Counted from the stretch's first letter, positions 46,711 to 59,589 are shown. The stretch: 64,000 nucleotides of DNA from Manduca sexta (GCF_014839805.1 NC_051119.1:8425245-8489244), one strand, 5' to 3'. Program-made: numbers and translations. The notes: generated by a model not told the origin, from the sequence alone.

Positions 46711-48070
46711 TTATACAACTTTAGCAAATATTGTTTATAAAGATGTTTAAATGTATTTACATTATTTTTAGACCGACATGGAGGAGGAATGTTGTTCCAA
46801 CAGTGCGTGGCGGCATACCTAAAGGATCCCCGAAAGGCAGTGGTCCTGTGATGTGGAGTCATCATTGGATTAGTTATAGTTCGCGTGCCAAATCTGAAAT
46901 GGTCTTGTCTCCAACATAGTTTGTTATAAAGGTATTTTGGCTTTTTGTCTTTACTATACCAAAAGTAAACTGGCCAGGTGTAATTCTCGCCTTGCTGCCA
47001 TGTTTAGTATGTTGCCTTCATTTAAAAACGGCGTAACATGGCTACGACTGGGAATACTGAAACAGAACCTAGCGCACGCGTTTTGCACACGCTGTATTAG
47101 TTTAACGGTCCGCGATAACAAGCAAGGCCCGTACACTGTATCACAGTAATTCAAACGTGATAGAATTAAACTATCTACAAGCCTCCTTCTTATATCAATA
47201 CTAAGATACTGTCTGAATTTATATAATATTTTGAGTCTGTAGAAACAGTTTTTTATAACATTGTTTATATGTAATTCGAAATGCAGTTCCTGATCGACAA
47301 TGAGTCCCAGGTTGCGCGCAGTTTCCACCCGTTCTATATTTTTCCCCATGAGCTTTATCTGTGGGTCAGCCCGTATGACGTTGTTAATTTGTGTCCTGCT
47401 TCCCAAAACTAAAAATTTCGTTTTATCTGGATTTAAAACCAGGGTGTTACTATCGGACCAAGATACCACCGCTTGAAGTTCCTTATTGATATTATAGACG
47501 GATGACGCCAAATCGTCTAATTTGCACGACATATATAATTGAATGTCATCTGCGTACATATGAAATTTGCAGTTCGACAAACAGTGGGTAATATCCGCGC
47601 TGTATATAATATACAGCAGAGGGCCCAGAATTGATCCCTGAGGGATTCCTCTGGTCACGGTTCGCGGAGAGGATCGTAAATAAGACCCATCATTTTGCTG
47701 TATTTCGACAACTTGCGAGCGACCTGTCAAATAGCTATGAAACCATTTAATAGTATTCAACTCAAATCCGTAATAACGGAGCTTAGACATTAGTAAATTT
47801 ATGTTTATAGTATCAAACGCTCGCGAGAAGTCTAGCAGTGTAAGGATGGTTGCTTCTCCGCGATCCCGTGCCTCAAGGATGTTACCCACAACATCCAGTA
47901 AGGCAGTAGCACAGCCACGACCCTGTCTAAAACCAGACTGGAGGTCCGGCAGAATATTATTTGTCTCGAGATACGTTAAGACCTGTGAATACACAACGCG
48001 TTCCAAAATTTTCGACAGGCAGGGTAGGATGCTTATAGGACGTAATTCCCTAAAAGTTAAAGGGTTATTA
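46711..48070 (-). pseudogene. LINE ORF2, part 2: reverse transcriptase and C-terminal region
   Basis: The reading frame after the frameshift carries the RT core: LLDFSRAFDTIN (motif A), GIPQGSILGPLLYIIYSADI (motif B) and YADDIQLYM (motif C, catalytic YADD), then VLGSRTQIN and the RELHLASLLLV segment. A stop at 46954-46956 ends this frame. One base out of phase, text continues (KYLYNKL, FRYAATHCWNNIPP) to a stop at 46711-46713, so there is a second single-base frameshift. With two breaks this copy cannot make a full protein. Confidence 0.87.
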
Positions 48071-49549
48071 TTTTTGAAGTGGCCTGACGATCGCAGAGCG
48101 CCATAGACTGGGAAATGTATCAGTCTTGATGGAAGTATTAATGATCGATGTTATAGCTTTCAGAGTTTGAGGTAGTGTTAGTCGAATCATGTCTCTGGTG
48201 ATACCATCAATACCCTGAGCATTAGTAGAGATGTTTTTAATTATAGTAAGAACAGCATTCTCATCTACTTGCTTCAGAGAGAATGTCGCCGGGCCAAACC
48301 TGTTAAATTCATAAAAAGTTAAGTAGGATAGGGACACCTCTTGATTACCGGGGATGTCTAAAAAAGCACGATTTATCTCATCAGGGTCGCGAAGATGATC
48401 AGGAAGCTCGGCAAACATGGACGACGGATATACTTGTGATTTTAAATTTTTCCACAAAGATTTAGAATTAACTATATTTTCATTGATGTATTTAGTAAAA
48501 TAGGCTTGTTTTTCACAATGTAATGATTTTACTACCTGGCGCTTCAATTGTAAATAATAATCTTTGTGGATTTGTTGGTTAGTTAATTTATATCGATTCT
48601 TAGCTTCGTCGCGTAATCTACACATTAATTTTATTGTTGGTGTTATCCAAGGCGTGGGCTGATTACGAAAGGTTTTACGTTTGATTGGAGCGTGTATGTC
48701 AAATAACTGTATAATATATGTGTTAAACAACGACAACATTTCGTCAACCTCTTGCAAACTGCAAATATAGAACCAAGGAAAGGATTCAAGATCACGTTCA
48801 AACTGATCAAATACAATGTTATGTATTTGGCGGTATACTATTAATCTACTGACAGGTTTTTCCTTTTTGAACACTAGTTGGCACGTGATAAACGAATGAT
48901 TACCCAGCTCACTTATGTGATGAACAGAAAGACACCTGTATCTAGCGTCGGTACAAATAATGTCAATAAGTGAACAGCTATCATTTACAAAATGTGTTGG
49001 TGAAGACACAATCTGGACACACCCACTATAGTGTACAAAGTCCATAAGACGTTTTGCTCTACTATTCCCTATGTCTAATAAATTTACATTGAAGTCACCG
49101 AGCAGGATAACGTGGTCATAAGGCGCAAGTGCACTAATGCTCAAGGTCAGCGAGTCTAGGAACAAGTCAAGGTCCAACCAGGGTGGCCTGTAGGCTGTGC
49201 CAAATAGGAGAGTCTTTTTGTTTAAAGTGAGGCTCATCCAAAGTTGCTCGACCAAGGGATGTTCAGGATGCGGTCGGATTCGCGCATTAATGCCCGATCT
49301 TATGTAAAAACCTACTCCCCCACCTCGACCCCTACGCACCGTCGTAGGTCGCGGAATATGCCGTAGGCGGTAACCCGGAACCGTAGGCGCGCGTCCCTCC
49401 TCACCCAGTCGCAGCCATGTCTCATTGATTGCCATAATGTCGACCGAATGGTTATTCATGGCAATAAAGAATTCATCTTGACCAGTAGCAAGTGAACCAG
49501 CGTTAAACAGACCAAACTTTAAAAACTTATTACTAGTCATAATTACCAC
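48068..49549 (-). pseudogene. LINE ORF2, part 1: apurinic-type endonuclease
   Basis: 493 codons starting MVIMTSNKFLKFGLFNAG. AP-endonuclease landmarks are visible: FNAGSLA near the start, INETWLRLG, GVGFYIRSG, LLGDFNVNLLD and SLIDIICTD, then LGNHSFITC near the end of the nuclease domain. The nuclease nicks target DNA for target-primed reverse transcription. The frame stops at CTT CAA AAA TAA (48068), exactly where the protein should run on into the reverse transcriptase; the run of five A is one base short of keeping the frame. The element is thus broken here. Confidence 0.88.
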
Positions 49550-50249
49550 TGATCATCAATTATTGATATATACCTATATATCATGGAAGTTATTAACAAA
49601 ATTGGGATATTGATAATTATATACATAAAAATACGATTCATAAACAATAAGATAGTAATAATAATTAAAAAATAATAGTAACAATAGACCACTGCATATA
49701 TGCAACCGAATATAAAACCGTGTGCATAAAATGTTCGTTGTACATAATAATAGTGTGATTTCCAAATCAACATTACTTGCAAAGATGTTAATATAAAACT
49801 AATTGTGGACAGTGAATTAAACAATTTTGTATGTTGAGAAATCAACAATCCAACGTAAAATCTATTGTACATTTGATTACGAAAGTAAAATCAATAAACT
49901 TTTGACCTAAGTCAATGAGTAACAATAAATCCGCACTGCCCGAAACAAAATGAGGGGTGAAATGTATCTATAAATATCTGGCGAACGCGATATCTGGGGG
50001 CGATAACGGCGGGTTAATTCCAAGCCGGAGGACCGAACCCCGACCCCCTCCCCGCACTCCATATTGGAAAAGTTACCCGCGATAGCAGATGCCATTGTCA
50101 ACTGCACGATATTAAACTTGGGTTTATATTTTCCTGTAAGCTTGTCTTGTTATTTTATTTAGATTTTAAGACAATTATGTTATGAAGGAACGTAAAAATG
50201 CTGTGTAAGGTAGGTTTGTTATTAACTTATTTATATGGGTATATCATTG

Positions 50250-50575
50250 ATTTCCAAAGTGGTCCAGGTGGGCCCCAGGGGTCCATAGGAAACTCGACGG
50301 GAGACGAGTTGGCGTAACCAACAAATGGGGGTTCACAATTCTTAAGCGGCGGTCCACGAAAATTAATCTGGTATTGATAGTAAATAACTAAAATGTTGGC
50401 TTGACTCGCTTATCAATGTAGGCAGATAATAGTTTAAAAAAGCTCAGCGACTGGTACATGCAAAAATTTCCATATTCTGGGGAATATGGTAGAAATTAAT
50501 TGCAGGGGGTCCACCAGAACCAACAAAATTTTTAAAGTGATCAATTAAAAATAAAAATGTGGGAATCTCTGACAT
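50250..50575. mobile_element. Non-autonomous hAT-like element, copy 2
   Basis: It has ttccaaagtggtccaggtgg at the left and gtgggaatctctgac at the right, matching 14207-14500 end to end, with gtccaccagaaccaac in the middle. It is diverged, with indels. Confidence 0.6.
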
Positions 50576-51597
50576 ATATCTGAGTTATTTATTATTAAGC
50601 ATTACACGTGTTAACATTTTCTCTTTCAATACCATCATAATGTTTCATTCATACAATCATTATTTTAAAGTCTTCAGTTTTGAGGCCCTTTCTGCTAGTC
50701 CTCGATTGTATGCGTAGCTTAACTCAAAAAATTACATCAGATGGCCTGATTCGTAGCTGATACCGGCCACTAGTGTCACCAAAACTAATCATCAAGTCCT
50801 TGCATTTGATATATTCCAGGACATTTCGGCCATCGCAACACAAATTTTACTTATTCAAAACTTCGTTGACATGCTTCAATATAGGTTACATACTATATTC
50901 ACTATCCGAATTTTAACCTAACTATACCTAACTAATAATCTTAAATACTTCTAAATATAAATGATGTTAAAAAGCAATCTGGATTAAGACCATCACGAAT
51001 TCTATCCAGATCACTTCTCTTAAGAAGTTCAAAAACATTAATAAATTAGTATCCATAACCAGTATTCTCCGGTGTTAACTAAATATTGTTATTGCTATCC
51101 ATTCAGAAGCGCCACAAGTCCCCGCGCACCGCCGACGATTTCATTACCAGACCGGAGCGCGGGGCTCGTCAAATCCATTAGTCGCAACATTAATTGGTCA
51201 GTTCTCGTTTCAAACAAAAAGTAGCGAACATTGCCTTAATCTAGCATCCATCTTGTTAATTAAAATGCTTTTAATATGATTTGCTGAGGGTGTTTTACGA
51301 GCTCTGTTTACAAAGTGATCACCTTGTTTTACGGTTTTCAAATTTCTTTAGACGATGCTTGGAGGAATTTGTTATTTTAAAACTTTGTCCCATCTTTACT
51401 TAATCCTTTATCAATGTTTCATTTTAACAAGTATCTTATTATATGTCATAATCATAAAAATCTAAAGCTTAATTCTTTCTTTATAGATTTAAAAAATTTA
51501 CAGCACCTAGCATTTATTTAACATTGGTTATTTATGATTTCATTCAAGAGACTATTATTTTGTCAAGCTATAGTTTGTACATGTACTCTTGAATATT

Positions 51598-51830
51598 CTT
51601 TTTTATACTTGGGAGGCAAAATCACCCCACCACACCTGATGGTAAGTGATCATTACCTCTCGACATCCGACACAGTTATACCAGCCTGTTGGAACCGGAT
51701 ATACACAGTCTGATCCCGGAACGCGACACACTAACATGGGCTACTATGGTGAGTTTTAAAACTGCGCGCGTGATCGCTATCCGGGCGGATATAAAATATA
51801 TCCTACCACCAACATACGTATTGGCAACTG
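51598..51830 (-). repeat. Dispersed repeat, copy 4 (reverse)
   Basis: It contains caccacacctgatggtaagt, ggaaccggatatacacagtc, gatcccggaacgcgacacac and atatcctaccacca. This is the reverse complement of the family at 1776-2025. Confidence 0.7.
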
Positions 51831-52387
51831 CAAATCGCATACATTAGTTTAATTTGGCTCAATTTTCACTATCCGTCTAAGTTAAATCGATTCTTAATGG
51901 TCTTGCACCGCCCCCGCAGTGGCCGGCGGTCGTAATTTGATGTCGCCTGAGATCCGATCGTCCACCGATAAAATTAACCCCTCACGTATTCGTTACGTGC
52001 TACATATACTCAACTTAATTGAGTTTCGAATAGAGTTTAAGATAGCTTGATAGCTTTCTTTATTTTTATTTATATAACTTTATATAAATTTCAAGGAGTG
52101 GGATTTCGTAGAGAGGACGTATGTCAGGCTGCACATGATATAAACAAAGTCTACATTCTGCAAAACTCGGAAAAAGTGGGTAGAGTTGACCCGACATTTA
52201 AGAGTAATAAATTTAAGTGATGGATATTTTATTTCATTAAAACATAAACCGATCAAACTATTTTAACTGTTTAGCCAAGTATTTGTTGCAGTAAAAACAA
52301 CATCCAAAACTGCAGACTCCTCGAAATAAAATAGTTATAAAAACAGACAAGTTAGGCTTAATTAAATAGAACTATCAATAATGTGCA

Positions 52388-52555
52388 TTGTAGTGGCGAA
52401 GGGTCCATATTACCCGATTCCTGCCGGCTTCCCTTTCGTAATTTATTTTAAATCCATTTATCATTGGAACGATTTTCAAAACGCTTATATGCATATTAAT
52501 ACCTATATGTTGTGTCGGGTTCTCTTTCGGAAAATTTCACCCTTTGCCACTGATG
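52388..52555. mobile_element. MITE-like repeat, copy 2 of 2
   Basis: Ends agtggcgaagggtccatatt and caccctttgccactg are imperfect inverted repeats. It is the partner of 44283-44456. Confidence 0.65.
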
Positions 52556-55401
52556 CATTGAATTATTAACCATACCTACACTGCCTTATAACATAGTTTT
52601 ACTCACAGAATTTATGACGGCCACACTAGGCCCTGTAAAATGATCAAAACGAATTCCTCATTCACATCGTTCGACTAGCACACAGACAACGCGACAACTT
52701 CGTGCATAAACCTATCGATTTGGGCATCTTCTGTACCATTGTTTGCGTAATGTTGACCTATTTTCAGGTATCAGAGGCATTTGTTCAGATTAATTTGCAT
52801 TCCAATAATATTTTGCATATTTTTAATAGGTTTATTGGTCAACAGCTCCTCGAAGTGACGACCGCAATTAGTGAAATTAAAAGTGATAAATCTTTATTCT
52901 ACCTTCCCCTATGCATGGGTATAGTTAGAAAGGGAGGGCAAGCATGATTGGTGACCAGCCTAGAAACGTCTCTGCCCATCCTAGAAAAAGCGTTACGCTT
53001 ACTAGGACTTGCTTGGTACAGGCCCTTCTTAGAATTTGGCGAATTTTTTTGCTTCTCCTGCCAGACCTCGCCCTAGAGTACCTAAATCCGTTCTTGCGCC
53101 AATAACCCTATGAGTTACAGGTGTGCTATTATAGGTTTTAAGGTAAATCCATCAAAACAAGCCAAACATCATAAAGGTTTCCTTTAGCTTTGAACACAGA
53201 CATATTTTTTTAAAAATAAATTGCTAAACCTACCATTAAGCGGTAAAGTAAGTACTCGTTTGAAGTCGAACCATGTTGTATTTCTGAATTATTTGATAAA
53301 ACTGTTTTCACTTTATCATAATACAAAAGCATTTTAGAAATTCAATCTGCAATCTTGCTACGTTCCATCGCCTTAAAATGACCCATTTATCTGAGAGCCA
53401 CATTAGAAGCAGACGCAAAGACAAATCGTTCAAGGTTGAGTAGTTCTTCTGGTGGTAAAAAAGAATCGCTATAATTTTGTCGACTTTTGAGGGCTGTTAC
53501 GACCCTTATTAGTTGAAGTATAGTTATATAAAGAGACAATTCGTACTTATACATACTCCACATCTTTTAATGATTAATTTAATTGTGAGTTAAAAACAGC
53601 TTTACAGACTCAATTAGCTTCACTGCTCAATGTTATAAAAGCTTGCTACTATAAATTCGAATGACCAGACAAGTGTGCGAAGATATCTTATGAATTTACC
53701 ATTAGGTTCTCAGTAATTTTGCCGCAGTTAGATTTAGCTTTGCAAGCTGCTTTTTCAATTTCCAAACAGATATGTCACTAGGGAACGGACAGGTTACTAT
53801 TGCGTTTATAGTGATTAAGATTTCCGTCTACACTGCCATTCCCTTCAGCCCTATTCTTTTAAGGTCGATAATTCATATTTTTTTTACATACGTCGGTATT
53901 TATGGTGGACTAGACCTCAACAACTCGCTAAGAACATGCTATAAAATAGGTATAAAAAAGCAGTTTTTTTACAAATGCCACGGAGACACGACTTAATCCC
54001 CTAAGCAAGCAGTACAACAATATAAACCTGCGGGATGTAGGTCAGGGAAGACATTTGGCTCGCTCCGTCGTTTCGCGGATTACACTGATCGCATTGTACC
54101 GCCTTCGTGCTACTGCTTTTGACAACTAGCTGGTGTGGCAATGTCTGTCAGTTTTTGAATTTTATATATTGAAGTGATATTTGGTTATTCTGATCATAAT
54201 TATCAGTGCGATAAGGGTGCCATTTATTTATTTAAGGACCTCCAGCGAAGGATACACGGCATATAATAAATACAATGTCGTAGCTTTTTTACTATTAACA
54301 ATTTCACGTGCCTCTTCAATTATATGCCATCTGTCACATCATGGAACGGAACACACAAGGCGAAAAGTACCCTGGCTGCACCACTGCCTACGTCTTCAGA
54401 AATAAAGTAGTGACTTGTTTTATATTGTAATGGGCTTATGGTATATCAAAATGAAATTTAGTGTTTCAGTAATAGGCTGCTTAATATTCTATGAAAGGAA
54501 ATTACGGTTCTTAATATTTAGATTAATACGATATAGATTATTAAGCAATACTTGTAACAATCCAAAAATTTTCGAATATTTATCCAAAATACGCCTCGGC
54601 AGAAAGATTATATTTTGTTAAAAATTACAAAAAATAGATATGATTCAAATGCACGATATAATGAATATAAAAATGGATGCATCTAAATACAACGATGTAT
54701 AAATGTAACACGAATATAGTCATAATTCAAAGCTAACACAAAACTTTCACTGTGATATGAAAATCAAATGGCAGAGATAAGCCTTTCAGTATAGACGATC
54801 AATAAAACATACCGATTAGATATTTGAACGATGAACCAATATACAATATAACTAAAAGTACAGGCTTAATGCAATTAGAAGGATGAATTGTGATACATTT
54901 TGGTGAATCATTGATTTTTGAAAGATGGAAATATTTACAGGCCTTTTTAAAAAGGTGGTAGAAAACTTCAATCTAGAGCAAAATACGTTTTTTGAGTCAA
55001 AAACTACACGCATTTTCGATTAGGCATTGATACTAAAGATTTACTAATAATACTTAATCAGCGAGCAAAAACTATGATTCTGTTACTGAGAAACACTAGG
55101 CTACTACAAAACAGTCAATTTCTTCAGCAACCGTTACTTCCATGTAAGTGTTTTTGGCAACAGATTTACAGCGTCTGCGCGATGCCTAATATCCTAGTAC
55201 GCGACACACGTCTATTACCACTTGCGGTACTCTACGCGCGCCGCATATTAAATGCAATGTCATTCGTGCCTGAATCGCGATAGCAAGATTTTTCATGAGC
55301 ACAGTAAAAGGTAAGTATTCCTCTTCCGAATATAATCAGAGGGGCAGCAACCGGTCAAGTACGACAGCCGCCTAACGCCTTCGTTAGAGGAGACTCTACA
55401 A

Positions 55402-55422
55402 CCCCCCCCCCCCCCCCCCCCC
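55402..55422. repeat. Homopolymer of 21 C
   Basis: An uninterrupted run of C, 165 bp from the PDZ3 exon at 55587. Its true length is uncertain in any assembly. Confidence 0.9.
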
Positions 55423-55586
55423 ATAGAGAGTACAGCAGTAGAGCGTATTTTGACACCGAGCAATAAACCTCGGCGAGTCTCTGGGCACAATAATCAGTCC
55501 TCACCCACAAGAAATCAAAGAAAGATAGGAGGGGTTGGAGGAACGCCACTCACTCGAATGTTAAAGCTATAGTTGTAAAGTCTCAC

Positions 55587-55711
55587 CTTGTTCACACACG
55601 TATCCAGCGACGGTGATGCCGAGTCCCAGAGCGGAGTCCTTGTTTAGAGACACTTCATAGCTGATCGTTTCGGGAGAGCCGTTGCCTCTCACCGCCATGT
55701 CCAACGGCAAC
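55587..55711 (-). CDS. MPDZ: MPDZ-like exon: first strands of PDZ3
   Basis: 125 bp, phase 2 in, phase 1 out (acceptor cttcccag/GTTGCC, donor GAACAAG/gtgaga). After a short linker it reads ISYEVSLNKDSALGLGITVA, then GYVCEQ. ALGLGITVAGY is the carboxylate-binding loop and beta-B of a PDZ domain, with GLGI in place of GLGF. Mammalian MPDZ PDZ3 has the near-identical GLGITIAGY. The domain continues in the exon at 45714-45805, across a 9.8-kb intron that contains the LINE. Confidence 0.9.
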
Positions 55712-56023
55712 CTGGGAAGGTAGACTTATGAAGGACATGGCTCAAAACAATTCTTTAGTCATTAAACGAAGAAATACGATGGTCCAGATATTGCTTTTTT
55801 TGTTTTGAGACGAGTTTGCCCTTTGCCTTTTAGTAAGTGATACGACCGCCCATAAACAGCAGAAAAACCATCCAACACCTTGAACTACTGAGTATTGTTT
55901 GGTATTTGCTAGTAAACAAGGCTTGCTCTGGTATTTTGTTTATCATCATCATCAAGGTCTTAATCGTCGCTATCTTTTATGTCTGACATGACATTATCGT
56001 CTAGTACCTACTAGTACTACTAG

Positions 56024-56072
56024 TAGTGTATGTGTGGTAAAAGGGACCTCCCTTCTACCACACATACACTAC
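56024..56072. repeat. 49-nt hairpin
   Basis: The arm gtagtgtatgtgtggtaaaa faces its inverse ttctaccacacatacactac, with aagggacctccctt in the centre, itself inverted. Apart from one mismatch the whole stretch is a palindrome. It may be a foldback remnant. Confidence 0.8.
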
Positions 56073-56371
56073 CGACACGTAGAATCGTGAGTGCATTGCT
56101 GAACTAAAAAACTGGGAGGGAGAAAATATAAATTAATTGCATTGATAATAAGGATTTTTATGAAACAGCAGTAAAAAGTCTCTTGCCCAGTCTCGACTGA
56201 GCTCGCAGGGGCCAATAAACTATAAAACTGCATCCATTAGAAACGGGCCGCGAGGATGCGATTCGATTCGGCGCGCATTGATTCTGCTTAATTCGACAAC
56301 GATCATTAAAAACATAGATAATCGAACATGGAATGCAAGTAGAGGTTCATAGGTCAATGGAAGTGAATTAC

Positions 56372-56478
56372 CTGATAGGCGGCGGTTCGGGCGGAGTCTG
56401 CTTGGTGATGAGCGGAGGCGGACGAGGCGACGGGGCCAGGGCGCCGCGAGGCACTACCGCTACTATGGACGCTACCGG
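56372..56478 (-). CDS. MPDZ: MPDZ-like exon: proline-rich linker before PDZ3
   Basis: 107 bp, phase 0 in, phase 2 out (acceptor tgtgcag/CCGGTA, donor ATCAG/gtaatt). It encodes PVASIVAVVPRGALAPSPRP, then PPLITKQTPPEPPPIR. About a third of the residues are proline, with a PPEPPPIR motif that could bind SH3 or WW domains. There is no fold. It continues the interdomain linker of the previous exon, 286 bp upstream, and leads straight into PDZ3. Its last two bases (AG) form an Arg codon with the first base of the next exon. Confidence 0.82.
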
Positions 56479-56764
56479 CTGCACACACAATACCACTAAC
56501 CAAACATGATAGATTACAGGGGCATTGGGGTTAATATGAATGATAACACGGATAAATGATACCAAGATACAATCACGCATGTATTCCTGAAGGGGTATAA
56601 TGTTTACAGTTCACTAAGTGTTGCCGTGTTAAAGGGTTATTCGACACGATATAGATAAATCGATAAACATTACAGGTATCTGTCCTGATAATATAACCCA
56701 AAGGTGACAACCCTAACAACTACCACAAATTGGCATTTTTTTTTAATATGTACACAATCCTTAC

Positions 56765-56935
56765 CCTATGATGTAACCTTTCCTCTATGATAGTGGGCGG
56801 CGGTGATGGCGGCGTGGTGTCCTCGCACAAGGCTCCGAACCCATCGTGTCCTGCCTCCGACAACCGTCTCTCCAGCTCTATAGGGTCAGCCAACAACCGA
56901 GACGGCACGATCGGCGCTTGCGAAGCCCCTAGCGA
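56765..56935 (-). CDS. MPDZ: MPDZ-like exon: linker between PDZ2 and PDZ3
   Basis: 57 codons, phase 0 in and out, bounded by tccgcag/TCGCTA and CATAGG/gtaagg. It encodes SLGASQAPIVPSRLLADP, then an acidic stretch with ELERRLSEAGHDGF, then a Pro/Thr tract TTPPSPPPT and a basic end RLHHR. No domain is recognised; it looks like a disordered linker with a short helix. The TPPSPPP segment is a possible SH3 or WW ligand (inference only). The exon belongs to the same transcript because its frame is open across the whole interval and joins both neighbours in phase. It is 4.9 kb downstream of the PDZ2 exon. Confidence 0.82.
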
Positions 56936-57349
56936 CTGCGGATAATATTCAATGAGGACATTCCTTTGAACTATTTTCTTTACCCATTTAAGGCCATGAT
57001 CGTTTTACAATTGAGGGTGGTTATGGGTATAAAAAAATATTAATACGTACTATATTCTATAGACATGAACTTGCATATTATAATAGTCTAAGAGCCCGTG
57101 AACCCCAGACCTTCGTTATTTTATAAAAGCTGAAAGTTTGTCAGCGCATGCTCCCAACACAGGTAACAACGATGGGCCATTATGAAGTTTGGGCTACAGT
57201 GGCTGTGTGTACCGTGTACCTGCCAAAGCAGGTATTTGTTCAAAATGTGATCAAAGATGGCAACCAAAACGTCACTGTTATAACCTATTTATTCACTTGA
57301 ACCACAAATAATTTCACTTATTTGACTAATATTTGTTATTCAAACCCAG

Positions 57350-57500
57350 GTTTACACTTAGACTCAAGTTCTTATATCATGAGCGCCACTCCGTACACAA
57401 CCACAAGCTGTTAATATTGACCATACTAAAATCAGTTTGAATGGATTGCAGTTCAATTCAGTTGAACACGGTGAATGTTCGGAACGCCAAATCTAGTACG
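57350..57500 (-). repeat. Dispersed repeat, copy B (inverse of 38580-38720)
   Basis: Its reverse complement reads cgttccgaacattcaccgtg, aactgcaatccattcaaact, tagtatggtcaatattaaca and ataagaacttgagtctaagt, parallel to copy A. Confidence 0.7.
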
Positions 57501-59214
57501 TAGTACATACGTATATATATTATATCGATGACAATAAATTATTTTTTCACTGTTACTTTATCTTGTATGCCTATCGTACACATTACATAGACTATATGTC
57601 GGATTTATACGCCAAAAACCTCATGTTAAACTCCATCAGCTCTCTAAAAAAACTAGGCCGTTGAACCGAACACAAAATAACCTACTCGCGCGTTAACAGA
57701 TCTGAACTAAAATGTAACAGAAAACAAAATAATAAAACTCGTAAGAAACATTAGAAATACTTTTTTACCAAACCCCACGGCATTAACTCGCAAACAAGAA
57801 AAAGAAACGTAATAACAGATTATTAACGACACATTTAACACGAATGCAATGGTGTTTACATCAACCTACATAACGTTTTACGATTATCATGAAATACTCC
57901 GAGTAAATTTCCGCTTGTAATTCTACTCGCCCGCGGGCTTGTTAGCGCTCAAGGATTAATTGTGTACGAGCTGACAGTTAACAACTCCTTCGAATGTCAA
58001 CTTGACTCGATTAGTCTTGCAGAGGTTCTATGTGCTGTCAGGAATATTCTGATGAGACAGGCTGTAGAGATTCGCCTAATTGGAAATATTTCTTATGGCG
58101 ACCGCTGCACAAAACTGAATGATCTGATAATGTTGACCAAGATAAGTTTGGGCAATTTGACAGTCGACAATGTTATACGGGCCTATCCTACAATTTTGTG
58201 TTGTCTTTTACATTTCTCGTGGTAAAACTGCGTTTAAGTAATTTCTGCTTAGCTAGGATGGCGCCACTGTATCAACGAAAACCGCCCTGTATGTGTTCTC
58301 TATGTTGTCCAACAACTTGACTGGAATTGCGGAGGTAGGTGATCGATATACCAGGCGAAAGCATTCGCAACGCTGCCAACATTAATTATCACATTGCTAT
58401 GATCTGACTACGTAGAGTATAAAAAGAAGATTGTTAGAATCGTGATCCTGTTTCGAAAGCCTAATAATGAAACTGCTTAAATTTCCGAAAGTTGTTCGCG
58501 TTCCTACAGCAATGTAAGTATATTATGTTCTTGAGCAACAGGCAGTCATTATCTACTAACACAAGAGCACGTTCACCACTAAAAAAATCTGGACAAGTAC
58601 TTTGCGTACCGAAGGCTCAGAAAAAAACTTGTAGGTAAGGTATCTAAGTGTGTATGTAAGTTCTAACATGACAAACATAACTTTGCTGTTCGATCGGTTA
58701 TTGCACCATAATAATGGCCACAAATTTTTAATAGTAAAGTCACTTTTAAAAACATATTTTAGGTTTTCACGTGTTTTGCTTTACATGCGCCAACGTTATT
58801 TTAGGTCATTGGAAAGTACCCTATAGATTTTGATTCCTTTATGAAATATAAAAATATGGGACATAAACGGTCATACCTTTTGATCACGTTGAATTACAAG
58901 TTTAATTTTTTCCCAGCTAACAGATAGCCTAGTACCGAATATTTCATACAAATTTCAAAAGGATATTAATAGCTTCGTCTCACGATAAAATTCACTAAAG
59001 AACCAAATGCAGCGACATTTCAGAATTTGGCCACGAACCAAGTATGCTATTGATATAATAGAATTGCGTTTTGTTCAATAATATCGGAGAGGCGGAAACT
59101 ATTTCCTGTCGAGCTTTGCAGCTGACTTTAACAAACACGGTAACAGTATTACTCATATCTCTAATTAAATAGTAATATTTGTAATGTGAGAAGCAATAGA
59201 CGAAATAGAAGAAA

Positions 59215-59400
59215 TAAGTTCTCGGGTTCGATACCTGGGTCGGACAAAGTATTGAGTTTTTCTACTCAGTATCTGCCCGGAGTCTAGAATTTCTGCTCGA
59301 TAAGCTTGCTCCTTATCACATAATGGGAGGGAATACACACGGCAGTAAATGGGTTTACCTTTTGTACCTCTGCCTATCCCTGCGGAGTTTAAAAGCCTAC
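59215..59400 (+). mobile_element. tRNA-derived SINE copy
   Basis: gttctcgggttcgatacctg (B box) is followed by ggtcggacaaagtattgagt, ctcagtatctgcccggagtc and cctctgcctatccctgcgga. Same family as 22684-22900. Confidence 0.7.
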
Positions 59401-59589
59401 ATAAATTGTATTGTAAATCTTCAGATTAGATAGATAACATTTCGATTATTTACCATGGATTGGTTATTATCAATAATGGATTGGTTATCTATACTTATAA
59501 TCTATCTTCTTCTATACTTATAATAAATCTGTAGAGAGGTCAATTCTGTACATTAAATATATTTCCAAAATAATAACTATCAGGGGGTG

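Larger units (their letters stand above)
46026..49549 (-). mobile_element. Non-LTR retrotransposon (Jockey/CR1-like LINE), frameshifted
   Basis: A minus-strand LINE with endonuclease (48068-49549), reverse transcriptase (46954-48070) and a C-terminal extension to a stop at about 46711. A 3' UTR of roughly 650 bp ends in gccagcaataaatac (AATAAA) and a (CTTT)n tail at about 46026-46050. The 5' boundary is uncertain; no gag-like ORF1 was seen upstream, so it may be 5' truncated. It lies inside the intron between two PDZ3 exons, in the same orientation as the host gene. Near-intact frames suggest a fairly young insertion. Confidence 0.88.
45806..55586. other. 9.8-kb intron within PDZ3
   Basis: It contains the LINE (46026-49549), an hAT-like repeat (50250-50575), the dispersed repeat in reverse (51598-51830), a MITE-like copy (52388-52555), a SINE tail (about 54330-54415) and a 21-base C run (55402-55422). 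Short frames around 52.7, 53.8 and 54.4 kb look like chance. Confidence 0.7.
55712..56764. other. Two introns around the proline-rich exon
   Basis: 55712-56371 holds a reversed RTE-type tail (about 55806-55900: gacgagtttgccctttgcct, gaccgcccataaac) and a perfect-looking hairpin at 56024-56072. 56479-56764 shows nothing recognisable. Confidence 0.65.

Noticed and set aside
49907..50107. 66-codon minus-strand frame upstream of the LINE as ORF1
   Set aside because: No zinc knuckle or gag-like text; too short, and not joined to the endonuclease frame.
57962..58225. 87-codon plus-strand frame with a non-ATG start
   Set aside because: Composition fits chance in intron sequence; no homologue recognised and no splice or start signals.
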